A DNA stretch of 64,000 nucleotides. Origin: Plazaster borealis (Eukaryota > Echinodermata > Asteroidea > Forcipulatida > Labidiasteridae). Positions 45,883-58,368 of this stretch are shown here, piece by piece (within the stretch, counting starts at the first letter, position 1; each line of letters starts with the position of its first letter). The stretch spans positions 19,746,044 through 19,810,043 of the forward strand of contig CM037460.1 in the NCBI GenBank assembly GCA_021014325.1, read 5' to 3'. The notes beneath the pieces are model-generated. The model worked only from the letters and a program-made list of their open reading frames with translations. It did no database searches and had not been told where the DNA came from. The position numbers and the translations under genes are program-made.

Positions 45883-46429
45883 TCTGATACCTCGTTCTTG
45901 TTGTAAGGGCATGCCAGTTTTTCTATACGGTAGTAAAGATGCATATGAGAGAATATCTACATTTTTACTGAACTATTTCAAGGGACACCAAGGCAATGGC
46001 CAGGGGCATGGAGGCCATTGCCTCTTTGAAGTATCTGGTCTGCAATGAGATGTATAGTAGATGTAGACAGGAGTGTATTTATTGTTGATTGGTCGAAGGG
46101 ATGAAATTACCTTTATATGTTGACCCCTTTTTACTAATTACTTTCAGGTCAGATCAGGGGTCAGGTCATCAGTTCCAGATTGGTCTGAAATCATGATTGG
46201 TGCAGTGATTTAGTGACATTATACTATGTACAATTAGTGCTTTATGCATCTAACGTGAAAAGTATGTGCTATGTTATGAAATCCTTATTATAGATATTTA
46301 TTGTAGTTTATGCTGTGAAGCTAACTTTTGCTAAACACTTTAAAATAATGTGATGATTCCTGTGAAAAGATATTTAACTGCTTTAAACTTTACACCGTAA
46401 TCTGACGACATTTTGTATAGGAATTTGAT

Positions 46430-46520
46430 TTATTGTTGTTGTTGTTTGTTTGTTTGTTTTGTGTGTGTGGGTTTTTTTTTTTTTTTTTTTTTGGGGGGGG
46501 TATTTTTTTTATGGGGGGGG
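46430..46520. repeat. T- and G-rich low-complexity tract
   Basis: (GTT)n, then a T run of about 20, then G runs. Confidence 0.8.
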
Positions 46521-46558
46521 CTTTAATTCTACTAGTAAGCTAAATTAACTTGGTAGTC

Positions 46559-47140
46559 AGGGCCCACTTTCATTAAGCTGCTTTGCAGAAAATGTTTCTC
46601 AACAATTTTCCACTCATCAAAAAAAAAAAATTACAATAATTCAAAATTAGCAGGATACCAGTTACAAATTGGACGTTTAACATGTTACTTTGACTGGTAA
46701 CTAACATTTTATTCTGGAAAGCATAATTTTGTCGGCGGGAAGGACTACTTTTTGTGCTTAAAGGCATCGTACACGTTTGGATTGTCAAAGACCAGTGTTC
46801 ACATTTGGTGTATCCCAACATATGCATAAAATAACAAGCCTGTGAAAATTTGGGCTCAATTGGTCATCGAAGTTGCAAGAAAATGATGAAAGAAAAAACA
46901 CCCTTGCTGTACAAATTTATGTGCTTTCAGATAGGAATAAAAACTTCTTGCAAGAAGTTTTGATTATTTTAGTGAGATATTGCCTCTTTCTCAAAAACTA
47001 CGTTACCTCAGACAGGAAGTTGTTTCCTACAATGTTTTATACTATCAACAGCTCTCTGTCGCTCGTTACCAAGTCAGTTTTTATGCTAATATATATTTTG
47101 AGTAATTACCAAACGTGTACGATATGTGGGACCTGCCGCC
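46559..47140 (+). mobile_element. Family G MITE interrupted by a family A MITE
   Basis: 46559-46757 is family G up to ctttttgtgc. At the TTAA that follows (46758) a family A copy begins, in + orientation, and runs to about 47125 (aacgtgtacgat). The right-hand rest of family G is lost or decayed. Confidence 0.7.
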
Positions 47141-48897
47141 GCCTAATACCTAATAACCGATTTAAAGGGTGCACATAACTTTGGTATACAGATGGCCAGT
47201 TGGAAAATGTCCATGGAAATATTGTTTGCCTGTAGTTTTTTAGAAATGAGTAAATCAAGTAGTTTGATCTTGCGAGACCAAATAAGTCTTAATGGTGAAA
47301 ACTCCGTGGATCCTTTCCATAGAACGAAAGGGCGCCCTCTTGCGTTAATGTGAACTTTGTTTGGCGTCGCAATGTTATGTTCCCAGATAAAAATTAATGC
47401 TGTTCTCGATTCTAGATTTTATGTCGTTGTTGTAACGACCTGATCAAATATTAAAGGTCCCTGGTTGTAATTTCCTAAAACACCAAGATATATCTGAAGA
47501 TGACTTTTGTTAAGAAATCACATTCCCCTGAGCATACTACTAGCAAAATAGATTGGTTCAATGGTCAACTCGTTTTCAGTAGCATCTTTTGGTGAAATCG
47601 AGCACAAAAACTTTGCGCGGGAAAATCAATTGCTGAGTCCCAAAAACATTTGAATGTACAGGGATTGTTAGCTGATTATCTGCTTATTTTTGTAGAGCAA
47701 CTAGTTCTTGAAGCTGCAGTATTAACCGTTTTGGCCTGCTTAACATCAGCAGCAGATTTGGAATGGGACACCGTTATGTTTGGTTAGATTTATTTTTTAT
47801 TTGTCCGCATCAGTTAAAAAAAATCAAATGCAGAAATGTCGCTTCCATTGGTTAGAATGACATAAAGATATTGAAACATATAGGTGGGGAAAAGGACATT
47901 AAAAAAAGGAAAACAGTTTTGGCAAATAAAATATTACAGTTCCACTAAAATACGGTATAAAAAAGTACATTCATTAAACAAATTATAAATACAAAAATAT
48001 TTTTAAAAAACAGCTATAAAATCACAATAAAATAAAAACCGAATGTTAGGCCTATTCTGTTATATTTTATACATTTTTTATGAAACTTTATTGTTATTAC
48101 TGTTTTTTGTTTTTTTCCGTTTCCTAGATGTAGGCCTATTTGCTGTGTTGACCACAGAGGTAGTTTGTGAAAAATAAAAACTTTGATTGATTTCACATTG
48201 TACAATTGTTCTGAAAATGTCTTCTTCATGTAAATTTATTTTACAAGAATGTTTATAGAACCACGCAGTGCAGAGCGCTACAGGGCTTGAAATTATAACT
48301 GAATCACAGGCCCGAGGCCAGTAATTTTAACATCAGGCCAGTAAACTCATGACCAGACAAGACCGGTGGTCTTGTGTTCTTAAAACGAATACCAGTGTGT
48401 AATACCTTGAAACCCCCAAAATTATGTTCAAGATGTTAATTTTGAATCTGATACATATCTTTCAATACAAATGAGATAAATATTCTCTTACACGCCCTTA
48501 GTGCTTGTTCAAGTTGGTAAATGTATTTTTCGAGAAAATGTGGGTTTGTTTGGGGGGGGGGGGTGATTCAGTATGAAATATCATTCCACCGACCTATTTG
48601 CACTTTTGCGTTCGTGACTGCTGAGAAAAACGAGAGAAAATGGTGACGATTTTAAGATGCCAGACAGACCTTGTTGTATTAGAACTCACCACGTTCAAAT
48701 GATGGTCGGCCAACCACCCCCTTCAAAATGATACAAGATTGCATTTTTCTCTAAAATGAAACCGACACCTGGTGAAAGGATATCACTGGCCTTTCACCGG
48801 ATACTTGGGAATAATATATGTACTTTCAGTCAAGTTAGTTATTTTGTAATACTTGGAAGTACATTTTTTTCATGTCTGCGAATAACGTAACCTCCCT
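47141..48897. other. Gene-free stretch
   Basis: 47164-47300 contains relics of a family C core (aaagggtgcacataactttg, tagtttgatcttgcgag). The rest is AT-rich DNA without recognised repeats. G run at 48552-48562. Confidence 0.4.
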
Positions 48898-49271
48898 TTA
48901 AAGGCACTGTACACGTTTGGTAATTACTCAAAATATATATTAGCATAAAACTGACTTGGTAACGAGCAACAGAGAGCTGTTAATAGTATATAACATTGTG
49001 AGAAACGACTCTCTCTGAAGTAACGTAGTTTTTGAGATAGAGGTAATTTCTCACTAAAATAATAAAAGACTTCTTGCAAGAAGCCTTTTATACCTATCTG
49101 AAAGCACACAAATTTGTACAACAAGGGTGTTTTTTCTTTCATCATTTCTTGCAGCTTCGATGACCAATTGAGCCCAAATTTTCACAGGCTTGTTATTTTA
49201 TGCATATGTTGGGATACACCAAGTGAGAACACTGGTCTTTGACAATGTCCAAACGTGTACAGTGCCTTTAA
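48898..49271 (-). mobile_element. Family A MITE, reverse
   Basis: Full length with TTAA at both ends and acttcttgcaagaagc hairpin. Left end aaggcactgtacacgtttgg; right end cgtgtacagtgccttta. Confidence 0.8.
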
Positions 49272-49310
49272 ACTATATGCATAGAAAGGTTCTTTTTCTC
49301 ATTGCGATTC

Positions 49311-49510
49311 AGAGCCCGATTTCATAGAACTGCTTATAAAAAGAGTCAATATCGCTAAACAATTGTGTACTAAGCAAAAATGAGCAGGATACCATTCATA
49401 GATGATACATGTGGAATGGTATTTTGGCTGATAACGTTATTCTGGTAGGCATATATTTTGTTGTGCTTAACCACTTTTTGTGCTTGAACAGCTCTATTCA
49501 ATTGGGACCC
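49311..49510. mobile_element. Family G MITE
   Basis: Left agcccgatttcatagaactg, right agctctattcaattgggac. Typical core gagcaggataccattcatag. Confidence 0.65.
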
Positions 49511-50659
49511 TGGTCTTATAACAGTATGGTCCAGTAACAATGTTCAGCAATACAAGCCCACGGTCTTGTGGATTCCCCCCCCCCCAATTCGAGCCCTGGC
49601 AGCCGCTATGTGAAAGCACATTAGTGTTTTTCGGAGGGGATTCGTTCACATTATCTAGTTTTCTATACAAGCACACCATGCTACCAACACGCGACGATTT
49701 CATCAAATTCAGGGGTTGCGTTTCATAGCGAAGGCACTTTTTATTGGTGCTTGGATCTGAAGTGAGAACAAGAAAAGTGTTTTTTATATCCATTTTTCTG
49801 CAATGCAAACAAAAAGTACGTTTTCGGGGGGGGGGGGGTTTCGGTGGAGGGGAGTTTGTCGTTGTCGTTTTTGTTTTTTTGTTTTTGTTGTTTGTTGTTG
49901 TTGTTGTTGTTGGGTTTTGGGGTTTTTTTTGGGGGGGGGTTGGGGATGAAATCCATTCTCAGCGAGGTTTCATATTATTGAAACTAATAATTGTTCGGTA
50001 ATTAAATGAGAGCATTTGTCTTTGAACATTTATTAACTCTCTTCATGTAAAACAAAAACTACGGACAAAGGAAAAAATAAATAAATTCAGTAGATCTACA
50101 AGGGTCTCCAAAACTAATAATGAATTCTAGTGTTTATAGGCATCTGTTCTGGAATGTGGGGTTGCGGGTTCGAATTCCAATCAAGTAGTATGTATGTGGA
50201 TCCCCCCCGCAGGACCGTGCAGGAAAGTACAGAGTATACAGTGCTTAACACATATTGGTGTAAGGGTTAACCAAAATAATATTCTTTACCCCGATGTAAA
50301 TAATTGTTTTTAAACATCTGTCGGTATTAAGTATGAAATCATTTGGTAAATATTGGTCTTTGGTAGCTCTGAATAATTGACTATCGATTCCTCTTAAGAA
50401 AAATGTCCGGATCCCCCCCCCCAAAAAAAAAGTGAGCAAAGGGGGTGTTTTAATGCATAAGCACGGGCACTGTCGCTATAGCTTTAAACTTCATGTACCG
50501 GGTATTTATAGATTCCAGTGTCAAGCCACCTTGCAGGTCAATTTCAACAGTAAACTATACTTCAATTAAAGAACATTCTGCAGCCTGAAAGCAACTCACT
50601 CGGGTCTTTTCAATTAAGAACATTTCTGCCTCGAGAATCTTCTCCGCTAGAGAATTTTC
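49511..50659. other. Gene-free stretch with G/T homopolymer tracts
   Basis: 49825-49945 is a G- and T-rich low-complexity block with (GTT)n. The ORFs on either strand here are low-complexity artefacts. Bases 50245-50360 may hold a family C relic (attggtctttggtagctc). No gene is seen. Confidence 0.5.
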
Positions 50660-51034
50660 TTAAAGGCACTGTACACGTTTGGTAATTACTCAAAATATCT
50701 TTTAGCATAAAAAACTGACTTGGTAACGAGCAACGGAGAGCTGTTGATAGTATAAAACATTGTGAGAAACGACTCCCTCTGAAGTAACGTAGTTTTTGAG
50801 AAAGAGGTAATTTCTCACTAAAATAATCAAAACTTCTTGCAAGAGGTTTTTATTCCTATCTGAAAGCACACAAATTTGTACAACAAGGGTGTTTTTTCTT
50901 TCATCGTTTTCTTGCAACTTCGATGACCAATTGAGCCCAAATTTTCACAGGCTTGTTATTTTATGCATATGTTGGGATACACCAAGTGAGAACACCGGTC
51001 CTTGACAATTACCAAACGTGTACAGTGCCTTTAA
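50660..51034 (-). mobile_element. Family A MITE, reverse
   Basis: Full length with TTAA at both ends. Closely similar to 48898-49271. Confidence 0.8.
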
Positions 51035-52010
51035 AACAGTATTGGTTTGGCCCCGCGAGAAGATGGAAGTCGTGGCATGCCGAGTCATCCTTTTTATATA
51101 GAGTAAGGTGCAAGGTGATGGTTTAAACTGCTTATGGAAACATGCTGGGAGGGATTTGTCCGGGATTATACGCCGCTATCAAGAGCTGCAGTCCCGCCGA
51201 AGAGAGAGAGAGAGAGAGAGAAGGAGGAAAAAAAAAACCCGCGCTCACACATGTGACTCAATCATCGCTGGCAGCAAACCAGTTTATTAACCAGATCTCA
51301 TTTCTGGCCTAATCTCGGCCTCGGGTTGTACAGAATCACTATCCCGTTAGGCTGGTTCCGCAGCTTGCGTGAAATCACGGCAAGATTAGGCAATCAATTT
51401 GCCATGGCAAGATAGATTGGGCGTCCTGCGGTTGAAAAAACACTCATTTCTTAGCGGTATGGGGGGGGGGGTGGGAAGAGGGGAAGGTGGTAGCACCCCT
51501 GAGCTATTACAATTGGAATATGGGTGTGGGAAATAATCTAGGTTAAAAAACTGACAGGAAATTATTGTTTTAAAGGTGGATCCAGTGGGAAATAAAAGTC
51601 ATTTTATCCTGAGAGATATTTGATAGAGTGTTAATTTAATAATGTGTAGTATAGGTTTCATGTATTGCTTAGCCCGAAGGAAGGTGTCAAGCTATACCCC
51701 CAACATACACACACACATCAAACACATACAGTTATGAACCATTGCAGTTCAGAGGACCTATGTTGTCCTCGGGTATATTGTAACTTTTCATTTATTTCCC
51801 AGGACCCGGACATGGGCCTTAACATTCCCAAACACCTAGGTCCCTTGTGTATAGTTGTGTTTTGAAGGGACATTATCGTAGATTTATATTATAAATTCAA
51901 GATAAACTTTTGGTAAAATTCTCCCATATTAAAACCTCTGTATTACAGAAACAAACCGAGAAGTGTCTTCGTAAAAATGACCTTTTCCTAAATGTTGCCT
52001 GACTCGCATA
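51035..52010. other. Gene-free stretch
   Basis: A (GA)n run at 51204-51222 and G run near 51461. No supported exon. Confidence 0.4.
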
Positions 52011-52395
52011 TTAAAGGGTCTGTATAATTACGTACTTTGGTTGACTCTGAAAATTAATGGCAATAAAAACTTACTTGGTAAGAAGTACAGCAGCTTTGGG
52101 TAGTATAATGCATTTTTAGAAACTTTTCACTTCGAACTACTGCGGTTATGGAAAAATAAATCACCTTTTATCCCCAACAATTTGAATCTGAGAAGCAGTA
52201 ACGTTTCTCAAATTGTGTATTCCAATTGCATATTATTCTTCCTGCGTCGACATAACCGCTCCAGATTGTCGTCAATCTCAAAAACGCTATACCACATTTT
52301 GAAATGAAATTTTTACAGGTTTTGTGGTATCTATAGGATTGAAGAAAAAAAAACACCAGTATGTTCCAACTACCAAACGTATACAATCCCTTTAA
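52011..52395 (+). mobile_element. Family B MITE (reference copy)
   Basis: TTAA ends: TTAAAGGGTCTGTATAATT at left and aacgtatacaatccctttaa at right. The core has agaagtacagcagctttggg, atgcattttt and attattcttcctgcgtcg. About 385 bases, non-coding. Confidence 0.8.
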
Positions 52396-53005
52396 AGATT
52401 TGGCATATAGGGCCTACCTTTACTTTACATTCGAGTAATTTTTCCTTGAATGTGTCTTTGTTTGATGGCATAATTCGGTTAGGCCAAAATATGTAAGTCG
52501 CAAACATGCTGACCTGTGTATGAAATGTCTTATTTTGTGTTGTGTCGGGGGGGGGGGGGGGGGTTATAACGAGTATACTCTGTCAAAAGCAGCAGACAGG
52601 TGGGTCACTGTTTATTAAGGTATTATACATGGATTGATAAGGATGAAAGCGTCATTGTTTAATTTTAGCCTGAAAGCCTACTGATTATGAAGTTCATACT
52701 AGAACCATTATTCCGTGAAATATTTCCCTCTGAAATAAAGACTGCAACTATTTTGTCAGACCATCCCTGTATACCTTTATAGTTATATACTCCTTCTTTG
52801 TTTGCCATTTCTACCTAACCGATCCCATGATTGGATCGATGCTGCCCCTATATACCAAAGATGTAACATCCATATTAAATGAAATGAAGTATTACAATGT
52901 TCCAGTTGTTTACAAGTATTGTGAACCAACTACATTAACCATGAGGTACACTTGCTTTAAAACAAAAAAGTAATACGAAGCATTCCTCTTTCCCTTTTCC
53001 CGCAG
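52396..53005. other. Gene-free stretch before the candidate transcript
   Basis: G run at 52545-52563. Otherwise unrecognised. Confidence 0.4.
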
Positions 53006-53364
53006 AGTCCCAGACACAATGATTGATGACAAGCCAAACTTGGCAACTTGTGAAGCAAACTTGGCATCCTCCAGAGGGCCATGAGAATAAACTGTTGTGA
53101 TACCCTCGACATAACTTGAACCGTCAAGAGTCAACTTCAGAAGGAGGAATATAAGCAGGTAGGTCCTAACCTTGTTTCTTGTCATTGCTGGGTTTTGTGT
53201 GTCACGCCCTTAGGTGAATGCTGTTTGAGGGTTCACTACAAAGTGTAATTTGTTTGTTTCAGATGGTATGACCCAAGCATGGAGGAAGAAAGAATATTCT
53301 TCCCGGCGTGCTAGAGTTTATAACCACAGGAATGAGGGCAAAATTGGAGATGGGGCATTTATTA
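53006..53364 (+). ncRNA. Possible spliced non-coding or 5' UTR exons
   Basis: Two exon-like blocks are 53006-53158 and 53263-53364. The first has a strong acceptor (ctttcccttttcccgcag) and donor GCAG|gtaggt. The second has acceptor tttgtttgtttcag and donor TTA|gtgagt, and the intron would be 104 bases. All three + frames of the first block contain stops, so it is not coding in this direction. It may be a long non-coding RNA or the untranslated leader of a gene beyond the window. The opposite strand has a 91-codon ORF that I do not trust. Confidence 0.3.
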
Positions 53365-53387
53365 GTGAGTGACCCCATTTGAGTCAC

Positions 53388-53788
53388 TTAAAGGCATCGT
53401 ACAGGCAAGGTAATGACTCTGATAATTAATGGCAATACAAAACTTACTTGGTAAGAAGTACAGCAGCTTTGGATAGTATAATGCACTTTGAGAAACTTTT
53501 CACTTCGAAGTACTGCGGTTATGGAAAAACATATTGATTTGTATCCCCCAAAACATTTGAATCTGATAAGCGTTACGCGTAACGCTTCTCAGAGTGTTTA
53601 TTTCAATGCAGATTATTCTTCCTGCGTTGACATAACCGCTCCAGATTTTCGGCAATATATCAAAAACGCTACCACCTTTTGAAATGAAATTTTCACAGGT
53701 TAGTTTTATGGTATATATCTACAACTTTATAGGTTTGAAACAAACAGTGGGCTCCAATATTATTATCAAACGTGTATGATGCCTTTAA
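53388..53788 (+). mobile_element. Family B MITE with family A-like ends
   Basis: The core is family B (agcagctttggatagtataa, attattcttcctgcg). The outer ends read TTAAAGGCATCGTACAGG and cgtgtatgatgcctttaa, as in family A. The centre has the palindrome gcgttacgcgtaacgc. Confidence 0.75.
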
Positions 53789-54116
53789 TCGACACCCGTG
53801 AGGATTGGTTAATGATAGAGGTGTAAAGATTACGTTTGCTGAGACAAAAGTCATAGACAAAAACAAAACAACAAATTAAAAAAACAACAACAACACGAGA
53901 TAACTGAACTTGATTCTTTAGTCTGTGGATTTGAGATTAATTAAGAGCCAACATGTCCGCATTTGCTAAAAAAATCTATATCCCGTTTGTAACTGTTAAA
54001 CTTTGCTAAAATATAAAGATTTTCCATTAGCACACTGTCACCAAAGTTTCTAGTTTCCTATAATGAGAAAAGGGCATTTTTGATTTGGGGCTAGCTGAAT
54101 TGTCAGCGATTGTGGA
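53789..54116. other. Gene-free stretch
   Basis: AAC-rich low complexity at 53860-53895. Nothing else recognised. Confidence 0.4.
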
Positions 54117-54477
54117 CTTAAAAGTATTTGTACACTTTTGGTAACAGCTCAAAATCAGTGTCCACATTTTGTGTGATTCAACATATTTTGCATGAACAAT
54201 CAAACCTGTGAAAGTTTGAGCTCAATTGGTCATCGAGGTCACGAGAATAATTATAGTGAAAAGAGACCTTATGTGTTTTCTGATTTTTCAAACATCGAGT
54301 TTTTATCACGTGTGCTAAAAACTATTGTTTTATTCATTTTTCAGAAACGATAGCATTTTAGGCAGAAATATTTTAAGGAACCCTTTCTACCATTACTTAC
54401 TTTAAATCATTTAAGTTATGTGTGAATCTGTGAACATTCGTGTTTTTCGATCTTACCAATAGTGTACAGGGCCTTTT
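54117..54477 (+). mobile_element. Family C MITE
   Basis: Left end ttaaaagtatttgtacactt, right end gtgtacagggccttttgg. Core gagctcaattggtcatcgag and agagaccttatgtgttttct, very like 10835-11205. Confidence 0.65.
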
Positions 54478-54805
54478 GGTACCTATAGTCTGGTTAATGA
54501 CAATAAAAGCTTACTTGGTATAAGGAGCAGTTGGAGAGCTGTTGATAGTATAAAACATTGTGAGAAACGACTGCCTTTGAAGTGTAGTTTTAGAGAAAGA
54601 GGTAATTTTCACCCCCCCCCCCCCCCAATTTGAAGTGTTCATGCCTTTCTCAGGCATCTGAAAGCAAACAAGTCCATGCAAAAGGGGTGGTTTTTCTTTC
54701 ATTATTTCCTTGCAACTTCGACAGCCAATTGAGCCTCACAGGTTTGTTATTTTATGCATATGTTTGGATACAACAAGTGAGTTTACTTGTTTTTGACAGT
54801 TACTT
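54478..54805 (-). mobile_element. Family A MITE, diverged variant
   Basis: Matches the 38509-38896 variant (agagctgttgatagtataaa, tttctcaggcatctgaaagc, gcatatgtttggatacaaca). C run at 54612-54626. Ends decayed. Confidence 0.55.
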
Positions 54806-55362
54806 TAAAAAAATAAAGATGGAGACGAGACTCGTCAGAACCTGAGCTGATGTGCATAAAATCAAATCCTCTTTATTCGCTTTTTTCTTGTAATGCCTGC
54901 CCCCTTAATTCGATATCTGATTACAACGGCGAGGTGAATAATTACAGAAGTAAGCCAACCGAAAAACAGGCTTTGATCATGTTGATAAAAAAATAATCCT
55001 GCCTTTTCACAAGTAAGAAAAAAAAGATGTTATCGGTCGAAACCCTGCGCCAGGGTGCTAATTTTGTTATATAGAAATGAAGTCCATGAACGTAAGTTTT
55101 GTCATTTTGTGCGGAGGAAATTTTTGAAGCGAGCCGCCTTTGTTGATTTAGTGATAGTGAGTGGCGATATTGCCAAGATGACTGGTGCCTTTCATTGTCC
55201 CCCATCACAAGAAACGATTAAAAAGGAGAAATTATTGTTCCCTCAAACAGAATTTAGTGCCTTGGACTTACAAACATTATGGGGACTAGTCAATACGGCT
55301 GGCTGGTATTAGGGTAGTTTAAAGGTGTCATCGCGGTACACGATTTTCTACGAGTACGACCA
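54806..55362. other. Gene-free stretch, one doubtful ORF
   Basis: A + ORF of 85 codons at 55055-55312 has no recognised motif and no splice support. I leave it unannotated. Confidence 0.35.
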
Positions 55363-55871
55363 GGGCCCAATTTCATAGAGCTGCTTAAAGGCCTGTACAC
55401 CTATTGGTAAGATCGAAAAACACAAATGTTCACAAATTCACACACAACTTACATGATTTAAAGTAAGTAATGGTAGAAAGGGTTCCTTAAAATATTTCTG
55501 CCTAAAATGCTATCGTTTCTGAGAAATTAGTAAAACAATAGTTTTTATCACGCGTGATAGAAACTCAATGTTTGAAAAAACAGAAAACACATAAGATCTC
55601 TTTTCACTATTTTCTCGTGACCTCGATGACCAACTGAACTCAAACTTTAACAGGTTTGTTTGTTCATGCATATGTTGAATCACACAAAATGTGGACACTG
55701 ATTTTGAGCTGTTACCAAAAGTGAACAATACCTTTAAGCAGCAAATAATATTGCTATCAGTTTTCTACTAAGCAAACACAAGCAGGATACCAGTCACAGA
55801 TTGCACATGTGACATAGTTTGGTTGTGCTTAGCTACTTTTTTTGCTTAAGCAGCTTTAATAAACAGGGCCC
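55363..55871. mobile_element. Family G MITE containing a family C MITE
   Basis: Family G runs 55363-55384, then resumes at 55738-55871 and ends cagggccc. At its gctgcTTAAgcag a family C copy (55385-55737, reverse) is inserted with TTAA at both junctions. This directly shows TTAA target use. Confidence 0.85.
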
Positions 55872-56075
55872 AATTTCATAGAGCTGCTTTAGCAGACAAT
55901 TTTGCTTACGATTTTTGTGCTTAGCGAAAGTTGCTTAGCAAAAGTTAGCAGGATATTATAGTCAGAAATTGTGCATGTGACATTGTATTTTGGCTGGTAA
56001 CCTTATTCTGGTAAGCATAATTTTATTGTGCTTGGCTAAATTTTGTGCTAATAAGCAGCTTTATGAAATATGGCC
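55866..56075. mobile_element. Family G MITE, adjacent second copy
   Basis: It begins at the gggccc that ends the preceding copy and runs to agctttatgaaatatggcc. Core tggctggtaaccttattctg. Confidence 0.75.
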
Positions 56076-57058
56076 AAGGCTGTTCAAGATTCCATGCTCA
56101 TCGATAGTGTCAAAAGAACAGAGACATCTTTAAAATATAGGGTTTTTTTTCACCGAGTGCATTTTGTAATTTTGTACAGCTGTTCCACAATGTCAAACCC
56201 CTGTTAAAAATAAACTCGCCAAGACTGCCGGTACAAAAAGTTAATTTAACAAAAAGAAGAAGAAAAGAAAAGTTGTATACCGGGGTGAGCTTCTCGTCCA
56301 TGTTTGCATTGAAAATTTTGTACAAAAATAACACTCTTAAATATTTAATTTCGCAAAAAGAAAAGGGAAAAAAACGAGGGAAAATCAGAAATGAAAACGT
56401 TTCCCCTAGGGCGAATCACTTCATCACTGTAGTCTTTACTAGAAACTATTTCCACAAGGATGTTTCCATCTGTTCCATTCCGAGTCTCTAGATCCATCTA
56501 TGTCTTATCGCTTCATGGGGATTTATCAACTGAAATCCCAGGACCAGATTTGACCCAGATTGCTTTAATCTCATTAACCGCACAAAATATGAATAATTTT
56601 CATCTCGAGAGAGCTTGAGAAGTCTTATTTTGTTATTCCTTCACTCTATAGCATTGGCGAAGGAGTGTCCTGGTCTAAGGACTTAGAATTCAATGGGATT
56701 ATTATAATATAGTAGTATATCATAAGTTTGCCATTGCTTTGGGCCAGACTCCGGGGGTCATGACTTAAATCTGTTATGTTCAGCGGTTATCATAGAGAGT
56801 AATGAAAATTGTTATCTTGTAAGCCACTGCGTGCACTGCCCTTAAAAATTGACTGCGTATGGATGTATTTTCATTGGGGTGATGAAAGAGTGAAATGTTG
56901 TTTGTGTTTGGAAGCCAGAACATGAGCTTTTAGATTATGACTACTTTTTGCCCTCACGGTGAAGTTTTATTGAAAATAGTTGAGTACACAGGGCTGTTGT
57001 TGGGGATTGTATTGATGAATTAAAATGTATGGTAAACGCCTTGTTCCACTTTGAATAA
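56076..57058. other. Gene-free stretch
   Basis: No supported exon or repeat recognised. An A-rich segment lies near 56250-56390. Confidence 0.35.
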
Positions 57059-57290
57059 CTACCACAACAACTATACGACAGCAGCAGCAGCCACAACAAC
57101 AACATAAACAGCAGAAGCAGCAGCAACAACATAAGCAGCAGCAGCAGCAACAACAACAACAACAACTTCAACAACAACTCCAATAACAACAACAACAACA
57201 TCAGTAACAACAGCAACAACAATAACTAAAAAACAAAAACAAAACAAAAACAAAACACAACAACAACATAAACAACAAAACCAAAAAACT
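57059..57290. repeat. (CAA)/(CAG) microsatellite
   Basis: About 230 bases of CAA, CAG and CATAA units. The poly-Leu/Val ORFs on the minus strand and the Gln-rich + frames are by-products. Its right edge abuts a truncated family B MITE. Confidence 0.9.
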
Positions 57291-57542
57291 GTAGTGGTTA
57301 TGTCCACGCAGGAAGAATAATCTGCAATTGGAATACGCAATCTGAAAAACGTTACTGTCAGTAACGCTTCTCAGATTCAAATTTGTTGGGATAAAAAGTG
57401 ATATCTTTTTCCATAACCGCAGTACTTCGAAGTGAAAAGTTTCTCAAAATGCACGATACTATCAAAAGCTGCTGTACTTCTTACCAATTTTGTATTGTCA
57501 TTAATTTTCAGAGTCATTACCAAACGTATACAGACTCTTTAA
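57291..57542 (-). mobile_element. Family B MITE, reverse, left part missing
   Basis: Begins inside the element at tggttatgtccacgcagg and runs to cgtatacagactctttaaa. The palindrome acgttactgtcagtaacg is present. It shares its terminal TTAA with the next element. Confidence 0.75.
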
Positions 57543-57921
57543 AGGCACTGAACAGTGAACACGTTTGGTAATTGTCAAAGACCAGTGTTCTCACTTGGTG
57601 TATCCCAACATGCATAAAATAACAAGCCTGTGGACATTTGGGCTCAATTGGTCATCGAAGTTGCAAGAAAATGATGAAAGAAAAAACACCCTTGTTGTAC
57701 AAATTGGTGTGCTTTCAGATAGGTACAAAAACTTCTTGCAAGAAGTTTTTTATTATTTTAGTATAAATTACCTATTTCTCAAAAACTACGTTACTTCAGA
57801 GGGAGTCGTTTCCTACAATGTTTTATACTATCAACAGCTCTCCGTTGCTTGTTACCAAGTAAGTTTTTATGCTAATATATATTTTGAATCATTACCAAAC
57901 GTGTACGATTTATACCTTTAA
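57539..57921 (+). mobile_element. Family A MITE
   Basis: TTAA at both ends. The left end carries a small duplication (aacagtgaacacg). Hairpin acttcttgcaagaagt intact. Confidence 0.8.
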
Positions 57922-58368
57922 CTAAATCCCAGAAGTACAAACCTTTCTCCACATATTTTGACTCATATCAGCCAGGAGTTAAAAGGCAGTGCCCTCTTTT
58001 TTATGAATTTAATACTTCCAAGTACATGTTACAATTTATTTGTTTACGAGAGAGTTATATTACAATTGTTTTAAATCTACATTCCACAGCTGACCTTTCC
58101 ACCAAAACGTTTAGGGGTCATAACCAATTATTCCAACATGTTTTGAACAGTGATTCTATCACAAGGAAATTTGGAACTTAAGAAGGTGAGAGAGTTTTGT
58201 CTTGGTGACAGACACACCCTAAATTGCACACATTTTTTATTTAATGATGTAATTTAAATCCCTTGGTATTTTTCCCCCAAACCCGGGGCAGTTCCAGTCA
58301 TGGAAATAATTTGTTTGTTTTTGAAATTTATCTTCTAAATAAGCATTTCTAGCGGTGGAAAACATCCT
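57922..58368. other. Gene-free stretch
   Basis: Nothing recognised. Confidence 0.35.

Noticed and set aside
49744..50001. Gly/Val-rich and Asn/Pro-rich ORFs
   Set aside because: G/T low-complexity tract on both strands.
52910..53185. Minus-strand 91-codon ORF with a signal-peptide-like start
   Set aside because: No known family. It overlaps a block with strong splice signals on the other strand. Without homology or transcript evidence it could be chance.
55055..55312. 85-codon + ORF
   Set aside because: No motif, no splice context, and an overlapping minus ORF of the same size.
56941..57340. Leu- and Val-rich ORFs
   Set aside because: Produced by the CAA/CAG microsatellite read on the opposite strand.
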